Of a stretch of DNA of 64,000 nucleotides, positions 17,687-26,819 are shown in pieces. How positions within the stretch are numbered: the stretch's first letter is position 1; each line of letters starts with the position of its first letter. A model generated the notes under the pieces. The model ran no database searches. It was given only the letters and a program-made list of their open reading frames with translations, and was not told the DNA's origin. The DNA comes from Mesotoga sp. UBA6090 (GTDB lineage: Bacteria > Thermotogota > Thermotogae > Petrotogales > Kosmotogaceae), in contig NZ_DIXC01000057.1 in assembly GCF_002435945.1 (NCBI RefSeq), forward strand, positions 3,262 through 67,261. Reading direction: 5' to 3'. Both the position numbers and the translations under genes were made by a program.

Positions 17687-17992
17687 TCACTCTCCGAATA
17701 CTTCCGTCCTGATTCTCGTCATATACCAGCTGAAAAGGTCCACGCAGATTTCGGCGGCCAGCTTGTTCTTCTCAGAGGCGGCGGCAAAGAGCTTCGTTCC
17801 TACCGAAGAAATGAAGTCAAACCCGCAGCATCTTCCCTCTTTATTCAAGTCTTTCGCAATATCCATCATTCTTTCGAAATCATCCGTGACAAGCGCCTCA
17901 TTTAGGTACTCGACATCTCTGTGTCTCATCAACAGGAAGTTATCAACAGTACTTTCCATACTGGCCTCAATGGTTACGGTAACTCTTTCCAT
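17687..17992 (-). CDS. Conserved-looking 101-residue protein of unknown function
   Basis: A short, soluble, probably all-helical protein (MERVTVTIEASMESTVDNFL start). GGAGGTGG precedes the ATG by 4 bases, an excellent ribosome binding site. It contains an adjacent Cys pair (GRCCGFDF) and a helix LAAEICVDLFSWYMTRI. I recognise no family. It is cotranscribed with the PdxA-like gene that follows, so a partner or regulatory role there is possible. Confidence 0.65.
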   Translation of the reverse strand: MERVTVTIEASMESTVDNFLLMRHRDVEYLNEALVTDDFERMMDIAKDLNKEGRCCGFDFISSVGTKLFAAASEKNKLAAEICVDLFSWYMTRIRTEVFGE

Positions 17993-18516
17993 CTGCCACC
18001 TCCAAGAGACAATGCAGTGATCACGAAATTCCGGTTGACGGGATCATCTGATGTCGTGTTTTACTACTCTTATTATGATTCTATCTGATTAGTCTGATTT
18101 CATGAAGTCAATTTCCCACCTAAACCACACTCTTGAACAAGTAGTCTCAATTTAGCCCGGGATTTATGGATGTTCTTGTGTGAAGCTTTTCTGATATTGT
18201 CTCAGTATAAGTAGTTTGTTTGCGCGGGAAATGGAATTTTGCAGGATTGATCTCTTTTGTCTTGCATTGAGGCCGGCATAGTGCTGAATTCTGGCAATGA
18301 GCTCTACTGATCTTGCCTGTGCAATGGTTTTCGGAGTTTTATTTTGGATTGGTACATATTGTATAATCATACTAACAATATAGGCATAAGTTTTTGTTCT
18401 TCTACGTTTTCTATGAACGGCAAGCGCGGTCTTTACCGGATTTTGTTTGATCTGTGATATGTCTATTGTGTTATACCGTAAGATGTTCTCAATTTTATTT
18501 TGTAGGAGGGGAAAGT
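17993..18516. other. Divergent intergenic region, 524 bases
   Basis: Holds the promoters of the divergent pdxA-like and sugar-importer units. On the plus strand a TATAAT at 18362-18367 lies about 150 bases before the binding-protein gene; only a weak -35 is in range. The short open frame at 18164-18370 on the minus strand has no ribosome binding site and an unconvincing composition. Confidence 0.45.
18078..18106 (-). promoter_or_regulatory. Possible promoter for the 101-residue gene and pdxA-like gene
   Basis: Minus strand TTCATG (18101-18106), 17 bases, TAGAAT (18078-18083), about 85 bases upstream of the first start codon. The -35 match is modest. Confidence 0.35.
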
Positions 18517-19755
18517 ATGAAGAAACTCTTGTTACTGACTTTGGTCGTGATCATTGCCGTAAGCGCCTTTTCCGGCAAAGTCACAATCTGGAGCTGGCGA
18601 ACTCAGGACGCTCAGGTATGGAAAGAAGTCGAAGCGGCCTTGAAGAGCAAAGGTCTCGACATCACGATCGAATACACGGCCTTCGCACCGACGGAATACG
18701 ACTCGAAGGTCGCCCTTGCTCTCCAGACCGGCGAAGGTCCGGATATCGTTTACTCCAGAAGACTTCCCGGAGGAAGAACTCAGGTTCTGATCGAGAATGG
18801 CCTTTACCTGCCAGTCGACGAGTTTACGGATATGTCCAACTTCCCGCAGGCCGCTCTAAACTCAGTTACCTGGGAAGACAAGGTTTACGGAGTTCCCTTT
18901 GCAGTGCAGGTAGTTGGAATATTCTACAACAAAGACTTTTACGAAGAATTCGGACTAGAGGAACCTGCAACATGGGATGAATTAGTCGCCAACGCTGAAG
19001 TTATCAAGAACAAGGGAATCACACCTTTCTTCCTTTATGGGAAGGAAGCGTGGGCACTCACAATGCAGCACGCAATGTGTGGTGTCAGCATTCTTGGACC
19101 CGACTGGATAAAGGCTCTGACAGACGGCGAAACCAACTTCCTCGATCCCAAGTTCACCGATCTCAACAGGAGGCTCAACGATCTGAAGATTTATTATCAG
19201 GACGGTTTCATGGGAAACACGACGGTCGATCAGGACGCTGCCTTCGCGTTTGGTCAGGCAGCGATGGTATTCTATGGCGCCTGGGGTTACCAGACATGGA
19301 AAGATCTAAATCCCGATCTCAATGTCGGATATTTCATGGTTCCACCACTCACCGAGGACCAGACACCCTATGCCTACACTTATCTCGACGGAGCCATAGC
19401 ATTGACATCTAATGTCAAGAACCTCGAGGACTCCAAAGAGATACTCAAGTTCTGCGCCACACCTGAATTCGGTACGATTTTCGCCGGAATCACTTACAAT
19501 ATTCCTGCCGTCGTAGGCGCAAAAATCCCACCGGATCCTCTACTGGAAGAAGTTCTAGCTGTCTACAACAACAACGCTTCCCCATGGGTCTATTGGGTAG
19601 GATCTGTCTTCACAACACAGAAGCCTTCTCTGTATGACGACGTTCTCAGCCCGGGAATGCAAGCTCTTTACGCAGGCCAGCTTACCCCCGAAGGACTCTC
19701 ACAGATGGCTCAGGATGCAATATCTCAGTGGTACCCGCCTTTGATGAATCAGTAA
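18517..19755 (+). CDS. Extracellular sugar-binding protein of the NamZ-linked ABC importer (family 1)
   Basis: 412 residues from the ATG at 18517, with TAGGAGGGG 5 bases upstream; the signal peptide (MKKLLLLTLVVIIAVSAFSG) starts exactly there. The mature part has VTIWSWRTQDAQ, ALQTGEGPDIVY and the YYQDGFMGNTT region typical of family 1 proteins. It heads a plus-strand unit of two permeases and a NamZ-like muramidase, and the surrounding genes process cell-wall sugars. The likely ligand is therefore MurNAc or a GlcNAc-MurNAc disaccharide (inference). Confidence 0.9.
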   Translation: MKKLLLLTLVVIIAVSAFSGKVTIWSWRTQDAQVWKEVEAALKSKGLDITIEYTAFAPTEYDSKVALALQTGEGPDIVYSRRLPGGRTQVLIENGLYLPVDEFTDMSNFPQAALNSVTWEDKVYGVPFAVQVVGIFYNKDFYEEFGLEEPATWDELVANAEVIKNKGITPFFLYGKEAWALTMQHAMCGVSILGPDWIKALTDGETNFLDPKFTDLNRRLNDLKIYYQDGFMGNTTVDQDAAFAFGQAAMVFYGAWGYQTWKDLNPDLNVGYFMVPPLTEDQTPYAYTYLDGAIALTSNVKNLEDSKEILKFCATPEFGTIFAGITYNIPAVVGAKIPPDPLLEEVLAVYNNNASPWVYWVGSVFTTQKPSLYDDVLSPGMQALYAGQLTPEGLSQMAQDAISQWYPPLMNQ

Positions 19756-19769
19756 ACGACAGATTTCTT

Positions 19770-19797
19770 CTCTTCCCCGCCGACTGGCGGGGAAGAG
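19770..19797 (+). other. Stem-loop after the binding-protein gene
   Basis: Perfect 12-bp stem CTCTTCCCCGCC / GGCGGGGAAGAG with a GACT loop, 14 bases past the stop codon and 19 bases before the permease start. A TTC follows rather than a T-run, so partial termination or 3'-end protection of the binding-protein message is likely. Confidence 0.78.
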
Positions 19798-19816
19798 TTC
19801 ATTGAGGAGAACGAAG

Positions 19817-20719
19817 ATGCAGATTAAACTTAGATACCTTCTTGTTTTCATCTTACCTGCCCTGATTCTGTACTCTGTGTTTATAATATACCCACTGATC
19901 GACAGCCTCATACTGAGCTTCTTCAGCTGGTCGGGAGTGGGGGCGAGGACCTTCGTCGGTTTAAAGAACTTCCGGACGCTTTTTACTGGAAGCTTTTCCA
20001 AAGAGTTGTTCAACGCCTTCTTCCACAATGTCTACTTCTTCATAATGCTAACGATTCTCGAACTTGGACTGGGCTTTTTAATTGCTTTAATGCTGGCAAG
20101 CAAGATAAAGGGAGCTGGAGCATTCAGAGTAGTAACGTACATACCGAACATGATACCTCTAGTTCTTGTTGGATTTATGTGGGTTCTCTTCCTGAATCCT
20201 CAGGCAGGACTGGTAAACCAGTTCTTGAGAACTATTGGACTGGGGAGTTTGGCCCAACCCTGGTTAGGTCAGGCAAACACAGCTCTTACAACGATAATTC
20301 TTGTAAATGTGTGGCGAAACCTTGGGTTTTATGTACTCGTTATTCTTGCAGCGATACTTGATATATCGCCAGAATTAATAGAGGCCGCTTATATTGATGG
20401 CGCAAACAACTGGAAGATTACGTGGAGAATAATATTCCCACTAACATTTTCCACTTTCAGAACACTAGCGATTCTCATTTTCATCTGGAGTTTCAATATA
20501 TTCGACATGGTATATGCTCTGGAAGGCGTGCAGGCTGGTCCATACAGATCTACGGACGTTCTCGGGACGCTTTTCTACAGGACGGCCTTCGGGGGGCTTG
20601 GTAGCGGGGCTGTTGATATGGGGCTGGGAGCTTCGGTAACGGTCTTTATTTTTACCATAGTCATGCCCGTCTCGATACTGTATGTCTACATCGTCGAGAA
20701 GAGACAAAGGAGTGCATGA
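19817..20719 (+). CDS. Sugar ABC transporter permease (MalF type)
   Basis: 300 residues, six hydrophobic helices, EAA loop ELIEAAYIDGANNWKI near residue 190. The ATG at 19817 is preferred to an upstream TTG at 19802 because GAGGAG lies between them at proper distance. Its partner permease begins 3 bases after its stop. No ATPase gene is in the unit. Confidence 0.92.
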   Translation: MQIKLRYLLVFILPALILYSVFIIYPLIDSLILSFFSWSGVGARTFVGLKNFRTLFTGSFSKELFNAFFHNVYFFIMLTILELGLGFLIALMLASKIKGAGAFRVVTYIPNMIPLVLVGFMWVLFLNPQAGLVNQFLRTIGLGSLAQPWLGQANTALTTIILVNVWRNLGFYVLVILAAILDISPELIEAAYIDGANNWKITWRIIFPLTFSTFRTLAILIFIWSFNIFDMVYALEGVQAGPYRSTDVLGTLFYRTAFGGLGSGAVDMGLGASVTVFIFTIVMPVSILYVYIVEKRQRSA

Positions 20720-20722
20720 AGC

Positions 20723-21550
20723 ATGCTGAAGCTTAGCCTTTTCGGAAAAATCGTAGTTTACTTCCTTCTGGTCGTTTACTGTTTGATCATTCTAGTTCCG
20801 TTTTTCATTATGATCATGAACTCTCTTAAGTCAATGAGAGAGATCTATTTGCAACCGTTTTCATTCCCGTCGAAAGTCCTGTTCGAAAACTATTCGAAGG
20901 CATGGCAGCAGGCCGGAATAGGGACGGGTTACAAGAACAGTCTGATTGTTGCCGGTACTTCTGTCATTGGAATTGTAATTGTCTCCTCGATGTTTGCCTA
21001 TGCGATTTCCAAGTACACCTTCAGGGGAAGGAGATTTCTTTTCATATACTCGATGCTGGGTCTAGCCTTTCCTGCAAGGCTCGCAATAATTCCGATATTC
21101 ATACTGCTTAGAAACTTCCATCTCACGAACTCTCTAGTTGGACTGATAATAATCTACACCTCCGTCAATATTCCGTTCTCTGTCTTCCTTCTCAAGAATT
21201 TCATTGACGGAGTCCCTAACGAGCTTTCAGAAGCTGCAAGAATCGACGGAGCTTCTCCGATGCAGATTTACTGGAGGATTATTCTTCCTCTGGTCAAGCC
21301 GGCTCTGTCGATAGTCTCGATCGTCAGCTTCGTCAACGTATGGAACGACTTCTTCTTCCCGCTTATTTTCATCACGGATAGATCGAAGGCGACAATTACT
21401 CTGGCCGTTTCGATCTTCTTCGGGGAGTATGTGAACCAGTGGCACTTGTTGTTCTCGGGGCTTACGCTGGCCGTCGCTCCAACGATAATACTCTTCCTGT
21501 TGTTCTCGAGGCAGTTCATAACGGGCATGACTCAGGGAGCAATAAAGTAA
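20723..21550 (+). CDS. Sugar ABC transporter permease (MalG type)
   Basis: 275 residues, six helices, EAA loop ELSEAARIDGASPMQI near residue 180. AAAGGAG lies 8-12 bases upstream of the ATG inside the end of the previous gene. The next gene starts 1 base after its stop, linking transport directly to the NamZ-like enzyme. Confidence 0.92.
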   Translation: MLKLSLFGKIVVYFLLVVYCLIILVPFFIMIMNSLKSMREIYLQPFSFPSKVLFENYSKAWQQAGIGTGYKNSLIVAGTSVIGIVIVSSMFAYAISKYTFRGRRFLFIYSMLGLAFPARLAIIPIFILLRNFHLTNSLVGLIIIYTSVNIPFSVFLLKNFIDGVPNELSEAARIDGASPMQIYWRIILPLVKPALSIVSIVSFVNVWNDFFFPLIFITDRSKATITLAVSIFFGEYVNQWHLLFSGLTLAVAPTIILFLLFSRQFITGMTQGAIK

Positions 21551-21551
21551 G

Positions 21552-22736
21552 GTGCTGGGTGTGAAAGTGAAGCTTGGAATCGACTGTCTCTTAGAGAGCG
21601 ACATACTGAAGAAGAAACGGATCGGGTTGCTAACCAACTCTAGCGGTGTCAATGGGGATCTGAGAATCAACGTCGACCTCATGCTTAACGCAGGCTTCAA
21701 TATCGTGAAATTGTTCGGTCCCGAGCACGGTATCTCGGGAGCCGCGGCCGATGGAGTTAGCGTCGGCAACGCGGTGGACGCCAAATATGGTATACCGATC
21801 TTTTCGCTCTTCGGAGATGTGATACGACCAACAGAGGAGATGCTCTCTGGAATCGATGCCTTCGTTTACGACATTCAGGATGTCGGCCTTCGATTCTATA
21901 CGTATCTCTATTCCCTCGTCTATTCAATGGAGGAGTGTGCGAAAAGGGGGATAGAGGTAGTAGTTCTCGACAGACCCGACCCGCTTTCATGTAAGGTCGT
22001 GGGCCCCACAATAAAGAAGAGGCTCGACAGCATAGTCGGGGGGTATGGTCTTGCCCTGAGGTATGGCTTGACCGTTGGTGAGGTTGCGAAGTACTTCGAC
22101 AAGATCTTCGATATCGGTGCAGATCTTACAGTAGTGCCGATGGAGAATTATGAGAAATATATGTACTATGATCAGACCGGTCACCTGTGGAGCACGCCTT
22201 CCCCGAATATTCCCTCGCTTGAGCACGCAATACTTTACTCGGGTTTCTGCCTCTTCGAGGGCACGAACCTATCTATGGGGCGCGGCACTGTCCACCCCTT
22301 CAAATACATAGGAGCGCCATGGATCGACTCCGCACCACTTTATGAGGAACTGAAGAAACTTGATCATCCCGGTGTTGCCTTTAGAGAGAGGAGTTTCATT
22401 CCGGGAGCATTCAAGCTGCAAGACCAGTCCTGTAATGGTCTTGAGTTCTATGTTACAGATAGAAACGCCATTAAACCCTTGGAACTTGCTCTAGACATTA
22501 TCGCCATTCTTATGAAGCTGTGGCCGGGAAAATTCGACTGGGATGTGCACTATCATGGAACCAGCATCCCACTCAACAAGATGTGGGACGGCAGGTATCA
22601 TTTCGACTTGATAATAGGAGAAGAGCAGTATAGAGAAAAACTGCTTCAAGGGGCAACTTCAGCGGAGCTTTCCGAGTTATGGAAAGATGAGCAAAGAGAG
22701 TTTGAGAGTTTAACAAGAGAATTCAGGATCTATTGA
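21552..22736 (+). CDS. NamZ-like exo-beta-N-acetylmuramidase (DUF1343 / GH171)
   Basis: 394 residues. DUF1343 hallmarks are visible: GLLTNSSGV, LFGPEHG, YDIQDVGLRFYTY, PSPNIP and FEGTNLSMGRGT. The founding enzyme, Bacillus subtilis NamZ, releases MurNAc from the non-reducing end of peptidoglycan fragments and is secreted. Here the N-terminus (MLGVKVKLGIDCLLESD) has no signal peptide, so the enzyme should work in the cytoplasm on imported disaccharides. The frame begins at a GTG/ATG region right after the permease stop; an internal GTG a few codons on (the VKVK start) is an alternative. Its 3' end overlaps the convergent kinase gene by 14 bases. Confidence 0.88.
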   Translation: MLGVKVKLGIDCLLESDILKKKRIGLLTNSSGVNGDLRINVDLMLNAGFNIVKLFGPEHGISGAAADGVSVGNAVDAKYGIPIFSLFGDVIRPTEEMLSGIDAFVYDIQDVGLRFYTYLYSLVYSMEECAKRGIEVVVLDRPDPLSCKVVGPTIKKRLDSIVGGYGLALRYGLTVGEVAKYFDKIFDIGADLTVVPMENYEKYMYYDQTGHLWSTPSPNIPSLEHAILYSGFCLFEGTNLSMGRGTVHPFKYIGAPWIDSAPLYEELKKLDHPGVAFRERSFIPGAFKLQDQSCNGLEFYVTDRNAIKPLELALDIIAILMKLWPGKFDWDVHYHGTSIPLNKMWDGRYHFDLIIGEEQYREKLLQGATSAELSELWKDEQREFESLTREFRIY

Positions 22737-23589
22737 GCTTCTCAAACATCTGTTCGGCCAGTATTTCATCAACATTCCCGGTGAAAAGTGAGGTTCTGTG
22801 ATTGTTTATCATCTCCGAGAATCTTTCATTGTAATAAGCGGAGGCAAAAGAGCCGCCAAAGGTGTGTATTGTGTCAACCTCACCGGTTTTTTCAAGAACT
22901 CTGAGGGTTCTCTTAGCAAGTACTTCGATCCCTTCATCCGCTACAATCTTAACCAATTCGGAAGGGTCTTCAAGTGCAACTCTACTAAAAGAGGCAATCT
23001 TTGTCTTCATGTCTGGCAAAAGCGTAAGGTTGACAAGTTCTTCTATGTTATCCGTTTCAAAGAAATCGACAAGTTGATCGAAAACGGGATCGTGAGGAAT
23101 CAGCTCATCCCTGTACTTAAGAGAAGCGACGATCAACTCTTTCGAGATCCAGTAGGCGCTTCCCTCATCATCAAAAATGTGTCCCCAGCCACCTGACTTT
23201 ACCGCTTCGCCTGCATCGTCATGACCATAAACCGTTGAACCAGTACCTGAAACAACAACAACGCCTCTTTCTTCGCCAACCGCAGCTCTGTACAAGCCTT
23301 CAATATCCATAATTACCTCAATTTCTGAGTCTCTGAAAACAGATTCCAATGCTTGTCTCAGCTTTCTTTCGCGAATTCTATCTCCGGCACCGGAGAACGC
23401 TGCAAGTATGACGTCCGGAACCCAAATATCGTCGCGGACTAATGAGAAGATCGATACAAGATTACTGGTACTGACTGCAGTGATATTTACTCCCGTGTTA
23501 TAATTTTTCCTTTTCTTCCCTTCACTTGAAATGGCAGTCACTCTAAGATTAGTGCCGCCTCCGTCCATTGCAAGTATCTTCTTGCTCAT
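22723..23589 (-). CDS. murK: BadF/BadG-type N-acetylhexosamine kinase (MurK-like)
   Basis: 288 residues. The ASKHA phosphate motifs are MDGGGTNLRV near the N-terminus, VVVSGTGSTVYG around residue 115 and GGWGHIFDDEGSAYW around 135, the typical pattern of GlcNAc/MurNAc kinases. Clostridial MurK phosphorylates both MurNAc and GlcNAc. Here it would supply MurNAc 6-phosphate to MurQ, encoded two genes upstream in the same minus-strand unit. It overlaps the GntR regulator gene by 4 bases. Symbol is by family and context. Confidence 0.82.
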   Translation of the reverse strand: MSKKILAMDGGGTNLRVTAISSEGKKRKNYNTGVNITAVSTSNLVSIFSLVRDDIWVPDVILAAFSGAGDRIRERKLRQALESVFRDSEIEVIMDIEGLYRAAVGEERGVVVVSGTGSTVYGHDDAGEAVKSGGWGHIFDDEGSAYWISKELIVASLKYRDELIPHDPVFDQLVDFFETDNIEELVNLTLLPDMKTKIASFSRVALEDPSELVKIVADEGIEVLAKRTLRVLEKTGEVDTIHTFGGSFASAYYNERFSEMINNHRTSLFTGNVDEILAEQMFEKLNRS

Positions 23590-24311
23590 TCTACTCTCCT
23601 CACAACCTTTAGTCTGTAGCGATCCCCTCTGTATACGGATCTGACTATTTCAACGCATAAGTTTTTATTTGTGAATGTCTGTCTTTCACGAGCTATCCCG
23701 TAGCTACCCTCTTCAACATGAAGATGGCATGCCTCTTCTTTGGACAGTCTGCAGACTTCAATGTTTTCCTGAGCGTGATCAAGAACTAGCGACAGTTCAT
23801 TCTTAAGAATAGCATACAGAGACTCTACACTCATATCTCTGCTGACTATGTTGAGGATCCTGATATCTGCCAGAGGATTCAAGTAAGCCATCTCAATTCC
23901 GTATGGTTCGTCATTCAGGTATCTCACTCTCTGCAGAAACACCACCATACCGTCAGCGGGAACACCGAAACTCTTAGCAATTTCATCAGGAGGAACAACA
24001 AGACCAACACTTAACACTACTGAGCTGGCTCTAAGCTTTTCTCTAGCTGCCTCTTCCGTAAAACCAGTAAGCGAGCTGATACTCTCCTCGTGTTTCTGTT
24101 CAACAACGAATGTTCCGCGACCCTTCGATGACTCAATTACATACTCTCTTTTTAGCTCGTCAAGTGCTCTTCTAAGAGTAAGCCTACTGACGCTGAATTC
24201 ATTGCAGAGCTCCTTTTCGGTTGGAATCTTCTTCGAATAGACCCCCTTACTTATTCGACGCTTCAGTTCCTTATAAATCCGGTAGTAAACCGGTGTACCG
24301 GTTTCTCTCAA
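23586..24311 (-). CDS. GntR/HutC-family regulator of the murein-sugar genes
   Basis: 241 residues, starting at a TTG inside an overlap with murQ, with GGAGGAG upstream. The winged HTH (IPTEKELCNEFSVSRLTLRR, then ALDELKREY) is followed by a UTRA ligand domain. HutC-type regulators near amino-sugar genes typically bind a sugar phosphate; MurNAc 6-phosphate is a reasonable guess. TTGTAT-type motifs near the promoters of this unit and of the binding-protein unit are possible targets. Confidence 0.88.
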   Translation of the reverse strand: MRETGTPVYYRIYKELKRRISKGVYSKKIPTEKELCNEFSVSRLTLRRALDELKREYVIESSKGRGTFVVEQKHEESISSLTGFTEEAAREKLRASSVVLSVGLVVPPDEIAKSFGVPADGMVVFLQRVRYLNDEPYGIEMAYLNPLADIRILNIVSRDMSVESLYAILKNELSLVLDHAQENIEVCRLSKEEACHLHVEEGSYGIARERQTFTNKNLCVEIVRSVYRGDRYRLKVVRRVE

Positions 24312-25216
24312 TTCACTCCTCCGAGTTCTTTGAGAGCCGAGCGCACATGGCCCCTGTTGCGTTTGAGAGAGTCTTCACACTTTTCTTTTCCGAGACCCGT
24401 AAGAGCCATGAGAATCGCGAGAGGGACCTCCCTACCGGAGGCCTCCAATATCTTCTCGGACTCTTCATAAGAGAGATCGCTAATCTCAGAAATTATTCTA
24501 GTTGCTCGATCGACCAACTTTCGATTGAGAATCTTCACCCCTATCATGTAGTTCCCAAAGACTCTGCCAACCTTTACCATAGTGATAGTGCTGATCATAT
24601 TAAGAACCAGCTTCTGAGCCGTACCGGCCTTCAATCTCGTGCTGCCGGTTACTACTTCAGGACCTGTTCTTACCGCTATTGTCACATCAGCAAACTCCGC
24701 GAGATAAGGTTTTCCAACATTACAAATTATGATCGTTTTGGCTCCCTGCTTTCTCGCATACTTAAGAACACCCTCCACGTACGGCGTTCTCCCCGATGCC
24801 GAAATTCCGATCACGGCGTCTTTTCGCGATATTCCGACCTTTATTGCCTCCATTTCGCCTTGTTCAGTGCTGTCTTCAGCGTGTTCGACAGGGTTGGCTA
24901 AAGCTTCCTGACCTCCTGCCATGAGTGTTACAAAGAGATCTTTGGAAACGCCGAAAGTCGGAACGACTTCTGCCGCATCCAGTACTCCTAGTCGACCGCT
25001 AGTACCCGCACCGGCATAGACGATTCTCCCACCTGATTCAATGGAGTTCACGCAGTGCTCAACCGCAGAAGCGACTTCTTTCAGGACATCTCTCACTGAT
25101 AGAGGAACCGTTGCATCCTCTTCATTCATTATTCTAAGCATCTCGTACGTCGATAGTTCATCCAGATTCTTTGTCCTGGGATTTGCTCCCTCTGTTTCCA
25201 GCTTATCAAACTTCAT
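24308..25216 (-). CDS. murQ: N-acetylmuramic acid 6-phosphate etherase
   Basis: 302 residues. MurQ splits the lactyl ether of MurNAc 6-phosphate to give GlcNAc 6-phosphate and lactate. SIS-fold signatures are clear: LETEGANPRTKNLDEL at the N-terminus, GAGTSGRLGVLDAAE near residue 65 and GISASGRTPYV near residue 130. It starts 1 base after the nagZ stop and overlaps the GntR gene by 4 bases. Confidence 0.97.
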   Translation of the reverse strand: MKFDKLETEGANPRTKNLDELSTYEMLRIMNEEDATVPLSVRDVLKEVASAVEHCVNSIESGGRIVYAGAGTSGRLGVLDAAEVVPTFGVSKDLFVTLMAGGQEALANPVEHAEDSTEQGEMEAIKVGISRKDAVIGISASGRTPYVEGVLKYARKQGAKTIIICNVGKPYLAEFADVTIAVRTGPEVVTGSTRLKAGTAQKLVLNMISTITMVKVGRVFGNYMIGVKILNRKLVDRATRIISEISDLSYEESEKILEASGREVPLAILMALTGLGKEKCEDSLKRNRGHVRSALKELGGVN

Positions 25217-25217
25217 C

Positions 25218-26762
25218 TCAGACCTCCTGCGGTATGCTAACCGGGAGTCTTCCTTCGGCAGCTATCCTTCCCTTAATAACCTTAAGGATACTCCTCTGCG
25301 AAACTCCTTCGTAACCATAACTTAGAACGCAGTTGTTCACACCTTTTATGAAAGCATCGTATGGATTTCTCAAAGCTATTACCAGTGTTCTTCCCGTTCT
25401 CTGCGAAAGCCTTATGAGGAATTCTCTCTGTCCATCATTGAGATGAGCATTCTCTGTGAAGACTAATCTTATACCCTTTCCCGGGGCACTTAAAGCCAAC
25501 TTATCTGCTTCTTCAACTGTCATTCCAGCTGCATAGTCGATCACCGGGCAATCGATCATCTGAGCAATCTCCCTTGCAACTGCGGGGACACCTCTTTGAG
25601 GACCGTCCTCTACCTGAACTAATCTAGACAGTCTCACAGAGTAAATAGCGCTTACACTGCTGAGAGGCAGAGGTAGGAGAGACTCATCGTTGAGAATAGC
25701 TGTTATAGATTTGTCTGAGATCTCCTGCATCGCTCTCTGATTTTCAGAGGAAGAGATCTCATCAAGCGAGTTTCTCGCAGATGCTACCGCCTTCATCCTG
25801 AAACTCTCCACCCTCTTTAGCGACTCTTGCAGTCGGGCTTCTAGCTCGGAGAATCTTTCGATCTTCCTTGTCAAATACCTCTTAACTCTCCTCTGAATTT
25901 CCGGTTCGTGGCAGTATGTAAGGTAGTCCATCCCGTTCTTGAGGCCTTCGATGGCAGCCTCCTCGGGTGAGAAATAATTGCTCACACCCCCCATACCAAG
26001 ATCATCTGCAACAAGAACCCCCTCATAGTTCAGTACGCCACGAGCGAGGTCTGTCAAGATCTCCTTCGACATGGAAGCCGGAACTCGATTGGCTTGAAGC
26101 TGAGGAAAGTATATATGAGAAGGCATAAATGAATCTGCCGTAATCTCCCTGAATGGCCTGAGCTCGCAAGAGTCGAGCGTGGAAAACGGTACATCAAGAG
26201 TGGGAAGATCTAGATGAGCATCTACATCTACCCTCCCCTTACCTGGAAAATGTTTTAGACAGCTCATTACTCCTTCGATTTTCATTGACTCGACAAAGGC
26301 TTTCGCATATGCTATCACCTGATCAGGAGAATCGCCAAAGCTTCTAATGCCAATTCCCGGGTTTTTGGGATTGCAGTTTATATCGACAACGGGAGCGAGA
26401 TTCCAGTTCACACCTATGGCGTTCATCTCTCTAGCCATAATTCTCCCAGCAATTGATGAATTCTCAACATTTCCGGTAGCTGCTATCGCCATCGCACCCG
26501 GAGAAACGGTGAAGCCCTCCCTGAGTCTGCTTACGATTCCGCCTTCCTGATCTATAGCTATTGCAGGCTTGTATCCAAGAACTCTTTCAATTTCATCGAC
26601 CAAGTCTCTTATCTGTGCTGAATCAACGATATTTTTCGAGAAGAGAATAATAGCCCCGGGCTTCACTTCTCGAAGTGTCCTTTCGGTCTCGCTATCAATC
26701 TCAGGACCCGGGATTCCAATCAGAAAGAGCCGTCCTACGGCTTCATCTAGATTCATCTTCAT
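25218..26762 (-). CDS. nagZ: Glycoside hydrolase family 3, NagZ-type beta-N-acetylhexosaminidase
   Basis: 514 residues, no signal peptide. The motif KHFPGKGRVDVDAH (usual form KHFPGHG), the Asp/His catalytic dyad region SFMPSHIYF and the nucleophile in VADDLGMGG identify a NagZ-type GH3. The C-terminal ~150 residues form the second alpha/beta domain found in Bacillus-type NagZ. It removes GlcNAc from GlcNAc-MurNAc units. First gene of the nagZ-murQ-gntR-murK operon; AAGGAG precedes the ATG. Confidence 0.92.
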   Translation of the reverse strand: MKMNLDEAVGRLFLIGIPGPEIDSETERTLREVKPGAIILFSKNIVDSAQIRDLVDEIERVLGYKPAIAIDQEGGIVSRLREGFTVSPGAMAIAATGNVENSSIAGRIMAREMNAIGVNWNLAPVVDINCNPKNPGIGIRSFGDSPDQVIAYAKAFVESMKIEGVMSCLKHFPGKGRVDVDAHLDLPTLDVPFSTLDSCELRPFREITADSFMPSHIYFPQLQANRVPASMSKEILTDLARGVLNYEGVLVADDLGMGGVSNYFSPEEAAIEGLKNGMDYLTYCHEPEIQRRVKRYLTRKIERFSELEARLQESLKRVESFRMKAVASARNSLDEISSSENQRAMQEISDKSITAILNDESLLPLPLSSVSAIYSVRLSRLVQVEDGPQRGVPAVAREIAQMIDCPVIDYAAGMTVEEADKLALSAPGKGIRLVFTENAHLNDGQREFLIRLSQRTGRTLVIALRNPYDAFIKGVNNCVLSYGYEGVSQRSILKVIKGRIAAEGRLPVSIPQEV

Positions 26763-26789
26763 CTGCTCCTTAATTATGGATACACTACC

Positions 26790-26819
26790 ATTCTAAATTC
26801 TGGAGACTTGTATTGTCAA
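26790..26819 (-). promoter_or_regulatory. Promoter of the nagZ-murQ-gntR-murK operon
   Basis: Minus strand consensus TTGACA (26814-26819), 18 bases, TAGAAT (26790-26795), 27 bases upstream of nagZ. The spacer contains AATACAAGT, the complement of the ACTTGTATT found again nearby, a possible regulator site. Confidence 0.7.

Noticed and set aside
18164..18370. 68-codon minus-strand frame
   Set aside because: No ribosome binding site, lies over the probable promoter region of the divergent operon, random-looking product.
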